From NCBI GenBank assembly GCA_963971225.1, contig OZ020269.1:34059264-34123263 (forward strand): a stretch of DNA of 64,000 bases, given 5' to 3'. The stretch's first letter is position 1; each line of letters opens with the position of its first letter. A program made the position numbers and the translations under genes. This stretch comes from Melieria omissa (lineage: Eukaryota > Arthropoda > Insecta > Diptera > Ulidiidae). The notes beneath the pieces were generated by a model. The model did not search any database. It worked only from the letters and a program-made list of their open reading frames with translations, and had not been told where the DNA came from. Below, piece by piece: positions 56,894 to 64,000 of this stretch.

Positions 56894-57823
56894 TTAAAAT
56901 TTTTGTAAAATTCTTTTTTTTGCATCATTTTTGGCTCTGCTCAGATTAGGTGCATCCTTCTGATGGACAGGTCTCTCCCGAACGAAATACTCGAACCGGG
57001 AGTCTTTGCTATTGCGAGCGCTCGACAGTCGTTGTGCCACACCCTCAAAGTCACCACTATTCACATTGTAAATGCTATAATATTGGCTTCTGTCCGCATT
57101 CGATTCCTCGCGGTTAAACGACGGTTGTCTCAGTTTGGTCAGATCCGTGTCGTCTTCGGCCACAATTAGCTTCAATCCTTTGCTGGCCACACCGTCGACT
57201 TCGCTGTTAGCGGCGGACTCCTCGGCCAAGTTGTGTATGCGAAGCCTTACAGCGGCCGCTGGCGTTGTGCCGGGCACCGGTAGAATTGGCAGTGTGTCGC
57301 TTCCGGTAATGGGCGCAACGGCGGTTGGGGTTTGCAGTGCGCCCACAAGTCCCTTAATGAACTCGGCGGTGACCATTGCGTTGGGATCGCTGGCTGGGTA
57401 CGGCTGCATAAGAATCGGCGCGTACGCCGGTGGCGGCAGCGTATACACCGGATCGAAGGCGGGATAGAAGGGCCGCTGTACTGGCAGCACGGGCACAGAA
57501 GCGGCAGCCGTTGGCGCCGTTGTGATTATCTCGTCGGCCTGGTTTATGTTGTCAGATGGTTCGTTCAAGTTGAGCAGATCCAGCCAGAAGTTGGGGGGCT
57601 GTGGGCTGTTGCCCGGTGGATTTGGCTGTTGACTGGTCGACTGTTGATCGCTGACGATACCATTCGGTTGGTTTCTGGTGCCGTGCAGTAAGCTGAGCAG
57701 CAAGAACGTTCGACCAGTTTGCCGGTTGACGGGTTTCTTCTTTGCAATACTTTTGGCCGACACTACGGAGCTGCTCAGAAGCAATGTTAACACTAAAATG
57801 TTCGAAACTCTGCACTTTGACAT
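56894..57823 (-). CDS. Secreted Pro/Ala-rich protein (309 residues)
   Basis: A single exon. The signal peptide SNILVLTLLLSSSVVSA is likely cut after residue 23, followed by a basic patch (KSIAKKKPVNRQ). Residues 50-85 are Gln/Pro/Asn-rich and include FWLDLLNLNEPSDN. The middle has Pro/Tyr text (RPFYPAFDPVYTLPPPAY, LMQPYPASDP) and a helix MVTAEFIKGLVGAL. The C-terminal part is charged, with SQYYSIYNVNSGDFEGVAQRL and FEYFVRERPVHQ. There are no Cys after the signal. The start is supported by the signal peptide and by a TATA box 67-74 bases upstream. The family is unknown to me. It shares layout (signal peptide, Pro/Tyr tract, short single exon) with its neighbours and is divergent with the gene at 58616, about 0.8 kb away, so shared control is possible. 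Confidence 0.85.
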   Translation of the reverse strand: MSKCRVSNILVLTLLLSSSVVSAKSIAKKKPVNRQTGRTFLLLSLLHGTRNQPNGIVSDQQSTSQQPNPPGNSPQPPNFWLDLLNLNEPSDNINQADEIITTAPTAAASVPVLPVQRPFYPAFDPVYTLPPPAYAPILMQPYPASDPNAMVTAEFIKGLVGALQTPTAVAPITGSDTLPILPVPGTTPAAAVRLRIHNLAEESAANSEVDGVASKGLKLIVAEDDTDLTKLRQPSFNREESNADRSQYYSIYNVNSGDFEGVAQRLSSARNSKDSRFEYFVRERPVHQKDAPNLSRAKNDAKKRILQKF

Positions 57824-57889
57824 TGTGAACTCAATTGCAAGTGCGTGAAATTCGAAGCTAAACTAAGCGACAACGCTTTGATTTACCTT

Positions 57890-57897
57890 TATTTATA
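57890..57897 (-). promoter_or_regulatory. TATA box of the 309-residue gene
   Basis: TATAAATA on the minus strand, 67 bases upstream of the ATG at 57823. Confidence 0.65.
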
Positions 57898-57900
57898 CCA

Positions 57901-58510
57901 ATGCGTTCATTTGGTGAATATTTTCGCGCGCTGGTGTACTGAACTCTGACCGTCTGTAAGGGGTAGCTACGAAGTTGATAACCTGTGCCTTGAATGGGCA
58001 ATAAATAAAAATCTATTGAAATCACAGCACAGCAACAAAAACACAGCAACATGTTGCCAAAAAGACCGGCAAGCGAAAACGAGCAAAAGATAGAAATGTA
58101 TTTGAACATTTGGCTACTTGGTGTGCTGACTTTCTGTATATGGAAGAAACTAATTAATTTTTTAATTTAAAAAAATCTAAACCAATATTTAGTGCAATTA
58201 AACAAAAAATTGACTACTTATTTTCTTTTAGCGACCAAGGAATCTTCGCAAAACACAATAAACAAGCTTTTCTTGAAGTTTTTAGTTAAGGATGTAAACA
58301 GACTTAGGAACTAGACGTAAATTCTTCGAGCTTCAATGTTTGTGGCGGCCTCACTTAGTGGGGCTTACTGTAGCCCGAGACACCTAATCTGTATCGAATT
58401 CTGCGCCGCAATAGTCAAAGTCGTATTTACATATTCGTTCGTGCAAGCTCAACATAGCCGTTTCGCCGAAAGTGACGAAAGTGACCTGCTTTAGTCTTCC
58501 TCACTCATGG
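57901..58510. other. Divergent intergenic region
   Basis: It lies between two oppositely oriented secreted-protein genes and is the likely seat of shared or separate enhancers. No coding capacity is supported. Confidence 0.45.
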
Positions 58511-58517
58511 ATATACA

Positions 58518-58525
58518 TATAAATA
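58518..58525 (+). promoter_or_regulatory. TATA box of the 220-residue gene
   Basis: TATAAATA, with ACAGTCAG about 32-34 bases downstream as a plausible initiator. The ATG at 58616 follows. Confidence 0.65.
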
Positions 58526-58615
58526 CTGTTAGCGCTCGTGTGTACCGAAACAGTCAGGGAAAATCAATTTGGCTCGACACACTGCGAAGCGCATTCAGCG
58601 CGACAAAGCCAAAAA

Positions 58616-59278
58616 ATGTTCTCACATTCATTCATTTCACTATTCGCTTTTTTGCTGGTGGCATCAACAGCCCGCGCCGCCGCAGGATCAGCAAAGCCGC
58701 AGCAACTGCAAGCCGCACCACAGTCACAGCTACCAGATGCCGAGTACGAGTATCGTTCAATAAACACCCAAGGCGGATCGCTGGTAATCAAGGTTCCGCG
58801 CATAACTGCGGACAATCTGTACAATTTATTCCAAGTGAAAAAGACCACTCGAAGTCCCGACTACGAAGACTACGATCAGACTACCAGGCGCACACGGCCA
58901 ACAAGAAGAACAACGACGACAACAACCACCACCACAACGAGGAAGCCGCACAGACCTGGCGGATGGCACAGGCCTGGCGGATGGCACAGGCCTGACGAAT
59001 ATCCACCATGGAATGAGGGGTCTGGGGAAAGTGGCGAGAATGAGAGGCCTGGGCCTCCGCCGTGGTCTCATCAGCGACCCCCGTACGAATGGCCGTTTCC
59101 GCCGTATCCGCCGTACTTCTACCCCCCATACTTCTTGCCTCCCTTCCACGGTCAGCCGCCACAACGCCCAGACGAAAAAACCGATCTCGTGTCTATGCAG
59201 GCAGTGGCTAGTGGCTTGCATCCAATTCCGATTCCAGTGAGACAAATTCGATCTATTTATTTAAACAATTACAAATAA
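58616..59278 (+). CDS. Secreted Thr/Pro-rich protein (220 residues)
   Basis: A single exon. I choose the ATG at 58616 (context CCAAAAAATG), because it opens directly into a signal peptide (SFISLFAFLLVASTARA). The frame is open upstream without a better start. After the signal come a Gln/Ala segment, then EYEYRSINTQGGSLVIKVPR and ITADNLYNLFQVKK, which look like the one folded, perhaps conserved part. A run of Thr with Arg (about residues 90-105) follows, then a repeated PGGWHR unit, an acidic patch, and a Pro/Tyr tract (PPYPPYFYPPYFLPPF) near residues 160-180. The end is IPIPVRQIRSIYLNN. AATAAA overlaps the stop codon. The Pro/Tyr tract resembles those of the genes at 51344 and 62047. An extracellular matrix or coat role is inferred. 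Confidence 0.85.
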   Translation: MFSHSFISLFAFLLVASTARAAAGSAKPQQLQAAPQSQLPDAEYEYRSINTQGGSLVIKVPRITADNLYNLFQVKKTTRSPDYEDYDQTTRRTRPTRRTTTTTTTTTTRKPHRPGGWHRPGGWHRPDEYPPWNEGSGESGENERPGPPPWSHQRPPYEWPFPPYPPYFYPPYFLPPFHGQPPQRPDEKTDLVSMQAVASGLHPIPIPVRQIRSIYLNNYK

Positions 59279-59424
59279 AAATATTATTAAACAATACAAC
59301 AACAATATTCTATTTAATTGTTTTATTCATTTGACAAGTTTTCATCCAGTGTTAATTTTTTAAATTACTCTTAGGATGTCTAACCGATAGTAAAATCATG
59401 AATTCTTTCAAACATAGGTCGAAC

Positions 59425-59629
59425 CATAGTATAATAATAAAGTAGTCTAACCTGAACTCTCCCCTCTTTTGAGTACAAATTTTTTGAAATTTCTTTCACA
59501 ATATTTCATTTTGATGCACAAAATATTTTCAAAACTCTGTTCATAAAATTTTCTGCCAATTTTTGTAAACAAAATAGAAATACATTAGAAATACTCTCTC
59601 AGGTTAGACTACTTTATTATTATACTATG
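59425..59629. mobile_element. Mini-P (P-type MITE)
   Basis: 31-bp perfect inverted ends start CATAGTATAATAATAAAGTA (59425-59455 and 59599-59629), with an 8-bp duplication GGTCGAAC (59417-59424, 59630-59637). The terminus agrees with that of P-like element 3 over CATAGT-AATAATAAAGT. It is non-coding. The length of the repeat and duplication fit the P superfamily better than hAT. Confidence 0.75.
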
Positions 59630-59639
59630 GGTCGAACTA

Positions 59640-60109
59640 AGATATCTCTTCAACTTATTTTGTATGTTTGTTATTCTTAGATAAGTTAATTGTCTCCAAG
59701 GGTTACGCAGGTCTATTGTAACCCACTCACTTATGTGGCCAAAAAAACAACTGTTACTAAGTTAGAACTTTGATATTTTTTTCAGAAATTGATCCATTGC
59801 GATAATACAGTCTTTCAAGATCGGATCCCATTTTAATGTGTTAGTTAAACCACTACGAGTTGTTTGTAAAGTACAAGAAGCTACATCCAAAAGCTTCTTC
59901 AAAACATTGAAAGACCAACAGGCTTTTAGTGTCCGTCGCTTCCTATTTCCTAGTTACATAGTTACCTATCAGACTTTAACTCGAAATAACCCTACAAATA
60001 CGCCAATTCTATCGTTTCTTATTAACATTAATAACTTGCAGCGGTTGAGGTTAGGTTTTCTACAAACCGAAGCCAAGTTATTAGATATTACAATATCTAA
60101 GTGGATAGT
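59640..60109. other. No gene seen
   Basis: AT-rich spacer. The frame at 59838 runs into the LINE fragment and has no domain. Confidence 0.4.
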
Positions 60110-60530
60110 TACGTTAGGTAGGGAAGGGTCTGTGCGGCAGGACCGCACTTCCACTCGGACGCCAAAATGGTTCATTGTGAATCCCTTCTTTTGGTTTTCT
60201 GGAGCTAACCAAAAGCCTCAGTCAGAAGGAAACCAGTTCGATCTCTTAATGAAGGAGAACAGTTTCGAGACTTCAACCTTCGCCGCACAAGCCAGGTCTG
60301 TCATGAATTTGGACCCCAAGGTGCAGTGTCGACGTTCCTGCAGAGCCAGGTAGTGGCACAGGGAGTGTTGTATCGTTTCTACTTCTTCTTCATCTCCACA
60401 GCAACGGCATAGATTCAATAGAGCAGTGTCCGCTGATGACTCCAACGAGATGCCGAATGGGGGTACGACTCAGGGACAATACAAATCGCGTTTTCGTCAA
60501 GGAGAGGGCAGGTGCCGCACTCGGTCCTGA
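60110..60530 (-). mobile_element. LINE 3' end, copy C
   Basis: On the minus strand it holds the C-terminal tail of a non-LTR retrotransposon polyprotein: LNLCRCCGDEEEVETIQHSL, CHYLALQERRHCTLGSKF, then DLACAAKVEVSKLFSFIK and NWF before the stop at 60218. The Cys/His spacing (C-x2-CGDEEE-x-ET-x2-H-x2-C-x-C) is the knuckle after the RNase H domain in Jockey/I-type LINEs. A 3' untranslated part and a CCTAACG tail near 60112 follow. It is the best preserved of three copies. Confidence 0.75.
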
Positions 60531-61920
60531 TTCGTCATGGCGACTCAATTTAATTTTTGGTCAACCTGCCAATATACATATACAGGGCAGATATCGGAGG
60601 AAACACAGAGAGTGACCTGGATCTAACTGGATATTGCTTGATATTAAAATTCTAGTTCTAAAGGAAGCGTCAAGAAAGTACTACTGTGATCCCGAAACCG
60701 GGTAAAACTGACCTCGGTAGAGTGCTTGTGATTAATAGAAATTTTAGCATTTAAGCAAATCGCACAATTTTCAATTACTTAATAGTAATCAAAATTTACT
60801 TTGCCTCCTTCAAAATGGTCTCCCATTTAGTTATGACAGCGATTCAGTCTTGAAAACTTTTTCAGCATCAATTAAGTCAAAATACGAATAGGTACCCCGA
60901 GCGGGTATTTGAATCTGTCGAACAGTTGACTACGTGTCCCTTTGGATGAGTTCATAATCGTAATCTGAAGAACCACCAAAATCAATCGATTACACTCTTG
61001 ACACCGTTTAGCGTAAAGAAAAATTTCTCCTTAACTGAAATGTTGGCTACTTAACATAATTTCTTCGCTTTATTTATGTCTTCAGGCTTACGTCTTCAAT
61101 GTAATTTAGGACGAGACATCTCTTCGATAATAACTTATTGCACCTTAAAAACTTGGCCACACCCAGAAATCAGTGTTCGATATTATCAACTTGGACTTGA
61201 CTTCCATCAGCTGCTCTAAACCAATTGGGTGACAGTTCGCACTCATGTTTATTAAACCAATTTCATAAGTATGACGCGCTAATAAGCTACGAAAAATGAT
61301 ACAAAATTAGACTTTTAAATAACAGAAATTCCCAGCAGTTTATTGACAGAATATAAATTAATGAAACGTGCCTTGATATAAGCAATTTTTAATATAATAT
61401 TCAGACTATATCTTTAAGTTAATATATAGTAAAAGTGCCATCGAAACCATTAACTAACGAGCACATCTTATATTTCTTTTTTAATTTTAATTTGTTTTCT
61501 TTCCTTCACAACGCGCGTTGGCTCAATTCTTCAGTTCTTCTTTTTCATTCTCTTGTTGCTATTTTGTTACAATTGTTCAACGATTATCGACATCAGCATA
61601 AGCTCATCGTTTCAACACAAGCGAAGCTTAGTCGGTGGCTTCTTGCCAGCTATTGGCTCAATAAATTCATAACTTGACGGTTGTATAATAAATATTTATA
61701 AATGGTGTATGCGAATGTTAAGATTGCCATTTCGACTCTGAAGAGAATTGGGTTAATTTAGACCATTGATTTGAAATGGCCAAATTTAAAGCAAAAATCA
61801 AATGTAACAGAGGCTCATAAAACTCAAGTTACGGCAAATGTTACTGAACGATCTTTCGTAAAGAACAAAAATCCCATGAAGCAAAATCAATGAGCGAATA
61901 TGAAAGAGTTGCCCAGAAAA
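60531..61920. other. No gene seen
   Basis: No supported gene. Minus-strand text near 60790-60870 (DHFEGGKVNFDY) faintly resembles the last residues of mariner transposases, but the frame is broken and too short to annotate. Confidence 0.35.
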
Positions 61921-61925
61921 AATAC

Positions 61926-61933
61926 TATAAATG
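61926..61933 (+). promoter_or_regulatory. TATA box of the 289-residue gene
   Basis: TATAAATG with CCAGTG about 32 bases downstream as initiator. The ATG is at 62047. Confidence 0.65.
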
Positions 61934-62046
61934 GAAACGAGCTTGGCGAACTCCGAGCCAGTGACAAGTAGAATCGACGCCAAAGCGGTATTGCAGGGAC
62001 AGAAACTGTCGTTCCAGTATTCGTAAGAAGAAGCATTTCTACCACA

Positions 62047-62916
62047 ATGTCTGCCAAATTCAGGCTTTGCCTGCTTTTGGCACTGTTCGTCTGCTGCGCT
62101 CGAGCCGAGCAAATAGAATTGCTCGAAAAAGAACAGAGCGCCGAAACCACAGAAGCCAGACAGGACCTCCATGTGATTGATCAGCAGAATCTGCTGCTGC
62201 AGCAGCAACAGTTACAGCAGAGGCTCATCGAAGAGCTGCAGCAGACCCGACTGTTGCAGCAGCAGCTGGCCGAAAAGTTGAAAGCGCAATTACTACAGCA
62301 ACTGAACGAGGCCGACGAGGATGTTGAGAGTGCCGATGCTGTTGTTTTAAAAAACTTAAACCTTAACGAGTTGTTCGCCCAAAAGTTCGGACAACAAAAT
62401 CGACCACAGCGGCCGTCTAAACGTCCGCATCGGCCACAATATCCAGACTATGACTATGACTACGAAGACTGGCCTACCCGCCCGCCGCGTCCAACAAGGC
62501 CACGACCAACAAGGCCACGGCCAACAGAACCCCATCCATCCAGGCCAACGCCATCACCGCCCGATGGCGACTTTGATCGTCCTCCCTATGGCTGGTACCC
62601 CAGACCGTATCCACATCCCTACCCGCCGCCGTTCTACTACTATCCGCAACCGCCCTACGGCAACCCGCACTATGGCTACGGCTACGGCAACCCGCACTAT
62701 GGCTACGGTCACGGCAACCCGCATTACGGCTACGGTTACGGCCAACCGTACCCCATCATCCGCGGAACGCCACAAGGCAGTCCCGTTGCAACGACAATTG
62801 TTACAGCTCCAACCGCTGATCCCAACGTTGCGGCCCTGCTTGCGGCAGCCTCTGCTGGCAGCATGCGAAAGCTGTCCAACACCCGAACGGATGCGGCTGT
62901 TGCTACGGCGGTTTAG
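62047..62916 (+). CDS. Secreted Gln-rich coiled-coil, Pro/Tyr/Gly-rich protein (289 residues)
   Basis: A single exon. The ATG (ACCACAATG) opens into a signal peptide (FRLCLLLALFVCCARA, cut near residue 20). Residues about 40-95 form a Gln/Leu-rich probable coiled coil (LLLQQQQLQQRLIEEL). An acidic segment follows, then YPDYDYDYEDW, an RPTRPRP repeat, and a Pro/Tyr stretch (RPYPHPYPPPFYYYPQ). Four tandem PHYGYG(Y/H)G-type units come next (about residues 212-236). The tail is Ala/Thr-rich. AATAAA lies at 62992-62997. Coiled coil plus Tyr-rich and Gly/Tyr repeats is a layout used in cuticle, silk-like and eggshell proteins, where Tyr can be cross-linked. The specific role here is inference and the family is not recognised. 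Confidence 0.87.
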   Translation: MSAKFRLCLLLALFVCCARAEQIELLEKEQSAETTEARQDLHVIDQQNLLLQQQQLQQRLIEELQQTRLLQQQLAEKLKAQLLQQLNEADEDVESADAVVLKNLNLNELFAQKFGQQNRPQRPSKRPHRPQYPDYDYDYEDWPTRPPRPTRPRPTRPRPTEPHPSRPTPSPPDGDFDRPPYGWYPRPYPHPYPPPFYYYPQPPYGNPHYGYGYGNPHYGYGHGNPHYGYGYGQPYPIIRGTPQGSPVATTIVTAPTADPNVAALLAAASAGSMRKLSNTRTDAAVATAV

Positions 62917-62997
62917 TGTTAAGTGCGACTTGTGCGGAAACTTGAGTTTCTTTAATTTTTATATTAAGACATTTTCACATACATTTGGACAAATAAA

Positions 62998-64000
62998 ATC
63001 GGCTAAAAGCTATAAAAACCTATGTTGGCATCACTTTTGATAATTGAAAAACATTTGAATAGATATCCTAACCTAAAATCAGTAACGACATACTGTATTT
63101 AGAAGAGTTTTCCTTCTTTTTCAGTTTATTGTCAAATTTCATAAATAAATTAAGTCATAAATAAAGCCATAAAAAAGTAACAACATCGAAATCGACGAAC
63201 AAGTCGATGCCAAACGACGTTCGTAGTTCCTGTCAGTGGGCCCACACACACAAAAACATTCGCATAATTATGATAATTTGTTGTGAATAACCGTTGTTGG
63301 TGTCTCTTGAGTAATAAAACTCATGTTGGTGTTTTCTTGAAGTAATAAAACTTGTGTAGAAATGTTTCGGTTTTTCGAGACCAATTCTGACAGTGTAGAT
63401 GAATCAGCGGTGCATGATATGTCTGAGCAGCACCGCAAAGTGCTTTTGTTACGCCAGCGATGACATCCGTCAGCAGCTCCAACGATGCATATTGCTTTTG
63501 CTCTTAGTGTCTGTTTCGGCGTTGTTTCCTTTCGAACGCTTTGCGCAATTTGACTTGTAATGCTGCAGCACGACACAGAGCGCTCCAGTTTCTTATTTTC
63601 AAGCAGCAGAGATGGCGCCAAGTCGACAATCGCTGATAACATCGTCCGACACAACTTTTGCGTATTTGAGAAAAACTATAATTTGAATGCTTTAAACTTT
63701 CATATTGAAATCCTATTCTTATTTGTTCCAAAATATAAAATAAAAAAATAAATATTTTACTTGTACACTCTTTTCAATTCTATAGAAATGAAGAAGTTTC
63801 TTATGCGTGTAGCAAAGTTTGAATTTCGTAAAAATGCGTTTTATAATCGCACATGTTGAACATCATTGTTTGCAGTATTTTAGTGTATTCGGAGCGAACA
63901 TAACAGAAACAAAATGAAACAATTGACAACAAAAATAACAACAGAAATCAAGTTAGGGGTTTTCATGGACACATTCGGAAATATATAACATGGGCCTTAG
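62998..64000. other. No gene seen
   Basis: Downstream flank. Minus-strand frames at 63268-63731 overlap and lack domains. Nothing else is supported. Confidence 0.4.

Noticed and set aside
60790..60870. Possible mariner transposase C-terminus (minus strand)
   Set aside because: Only about ten residues resemble the family end, the frame is broken, and there are no catalytic motifs or terminal repeats.
62450..63040. 196-residue frame rich in Arg, Thr and Met
   Set aside because: It is a shifted-frame shadow of the Gln- and Tyr-rich secreted gene at 62047-62916.
1..64000. CRISPR array, bacterial operon or integrated phage
   Set aside because: There is no regular spacer-repeat array, no ribosome-binding-site-led gene strings and clear spliceosomal introns; the DNA is animal nuclear sequence.

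Overview
This is insect nuclear DNA, most likely from a true fly and plausibly a tephritid fruit fly. The evidence is AT-rich sequence, 50-75 bp spliceosomal introns, TATA/Inr promoters with a TCAGTC initiator, AATAAA signals, CAA/TTG triplet runs, Minos-like, P-like, Transib-like and piggyBac-like elements, and LINE/SINE tails made of CCTAA repeats. The species is inference, because no host gene here was recognised by name.

About 1-45 kb is almost entirely a transposon graveyard separated by gene-free DNA. In order it holds a decayed Minos-like Tc1 element with its intron (187-1354); a LINE 3' end (6620-6980); a pogo/Tigger-type MITE (10747-11070); a Transib/RAG1-like transposase split by a TTAA-flanked foldback element (11212-13830); a P-like (THAP9-type) transposase relic on the minus strand (17360-19490); a Tc1 relic (20030-20700); and a hAT-type element with ATCGGC-rich ends and a SINE inside it (21108-22350).

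The most striking region is 24438-37692. Two different P-like elements lie in tandem, and the same 8-bp target, GTTATTCC, occurs three times: before, between and after them. The first (24446-30640) carries a THAP-domain gene lacking its catalytic core and is riddled with nested MITEs. The second (30649-37684) carries a THAP gene lacking its C-terminus. It contains a third P-like element (33873-37609, own 8-bp duplication GTACGAGG), which contains a Tc1 deletion derivative inserted right after the transposase stop codon. A 205-bp mini-P relative lies far away at 59425-59629. Three of the four transposase relics encode an extra C-x2-C/H-x4-H finger between the THAP and coiled-coil regions, which I do not know from canonical P elements.

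From 38 to 45 kb there are hAT and SINE fragments and a TTAA-flanked piggyBac derivative (44389-45214).

About 45.9-63 kb is the host-gene part: five predicted secreted proteins. One is a 923-residue Asn-rich, acidic protein with one 61-bp intron (45897-48729). The other four are single-exon proteins (51344-52591 minus, 56894-57823 minus, 58616-59278 plus, 62047-62916 plus), each with a signal peptide and, in at least three, Pro/Tyr tracts. They look like a cluster of extracellular-matrix or eggshell-type structural genes. That role is inference from architecture only. Tc1, LINE, mini-P and pogo-like insertions sit between them.
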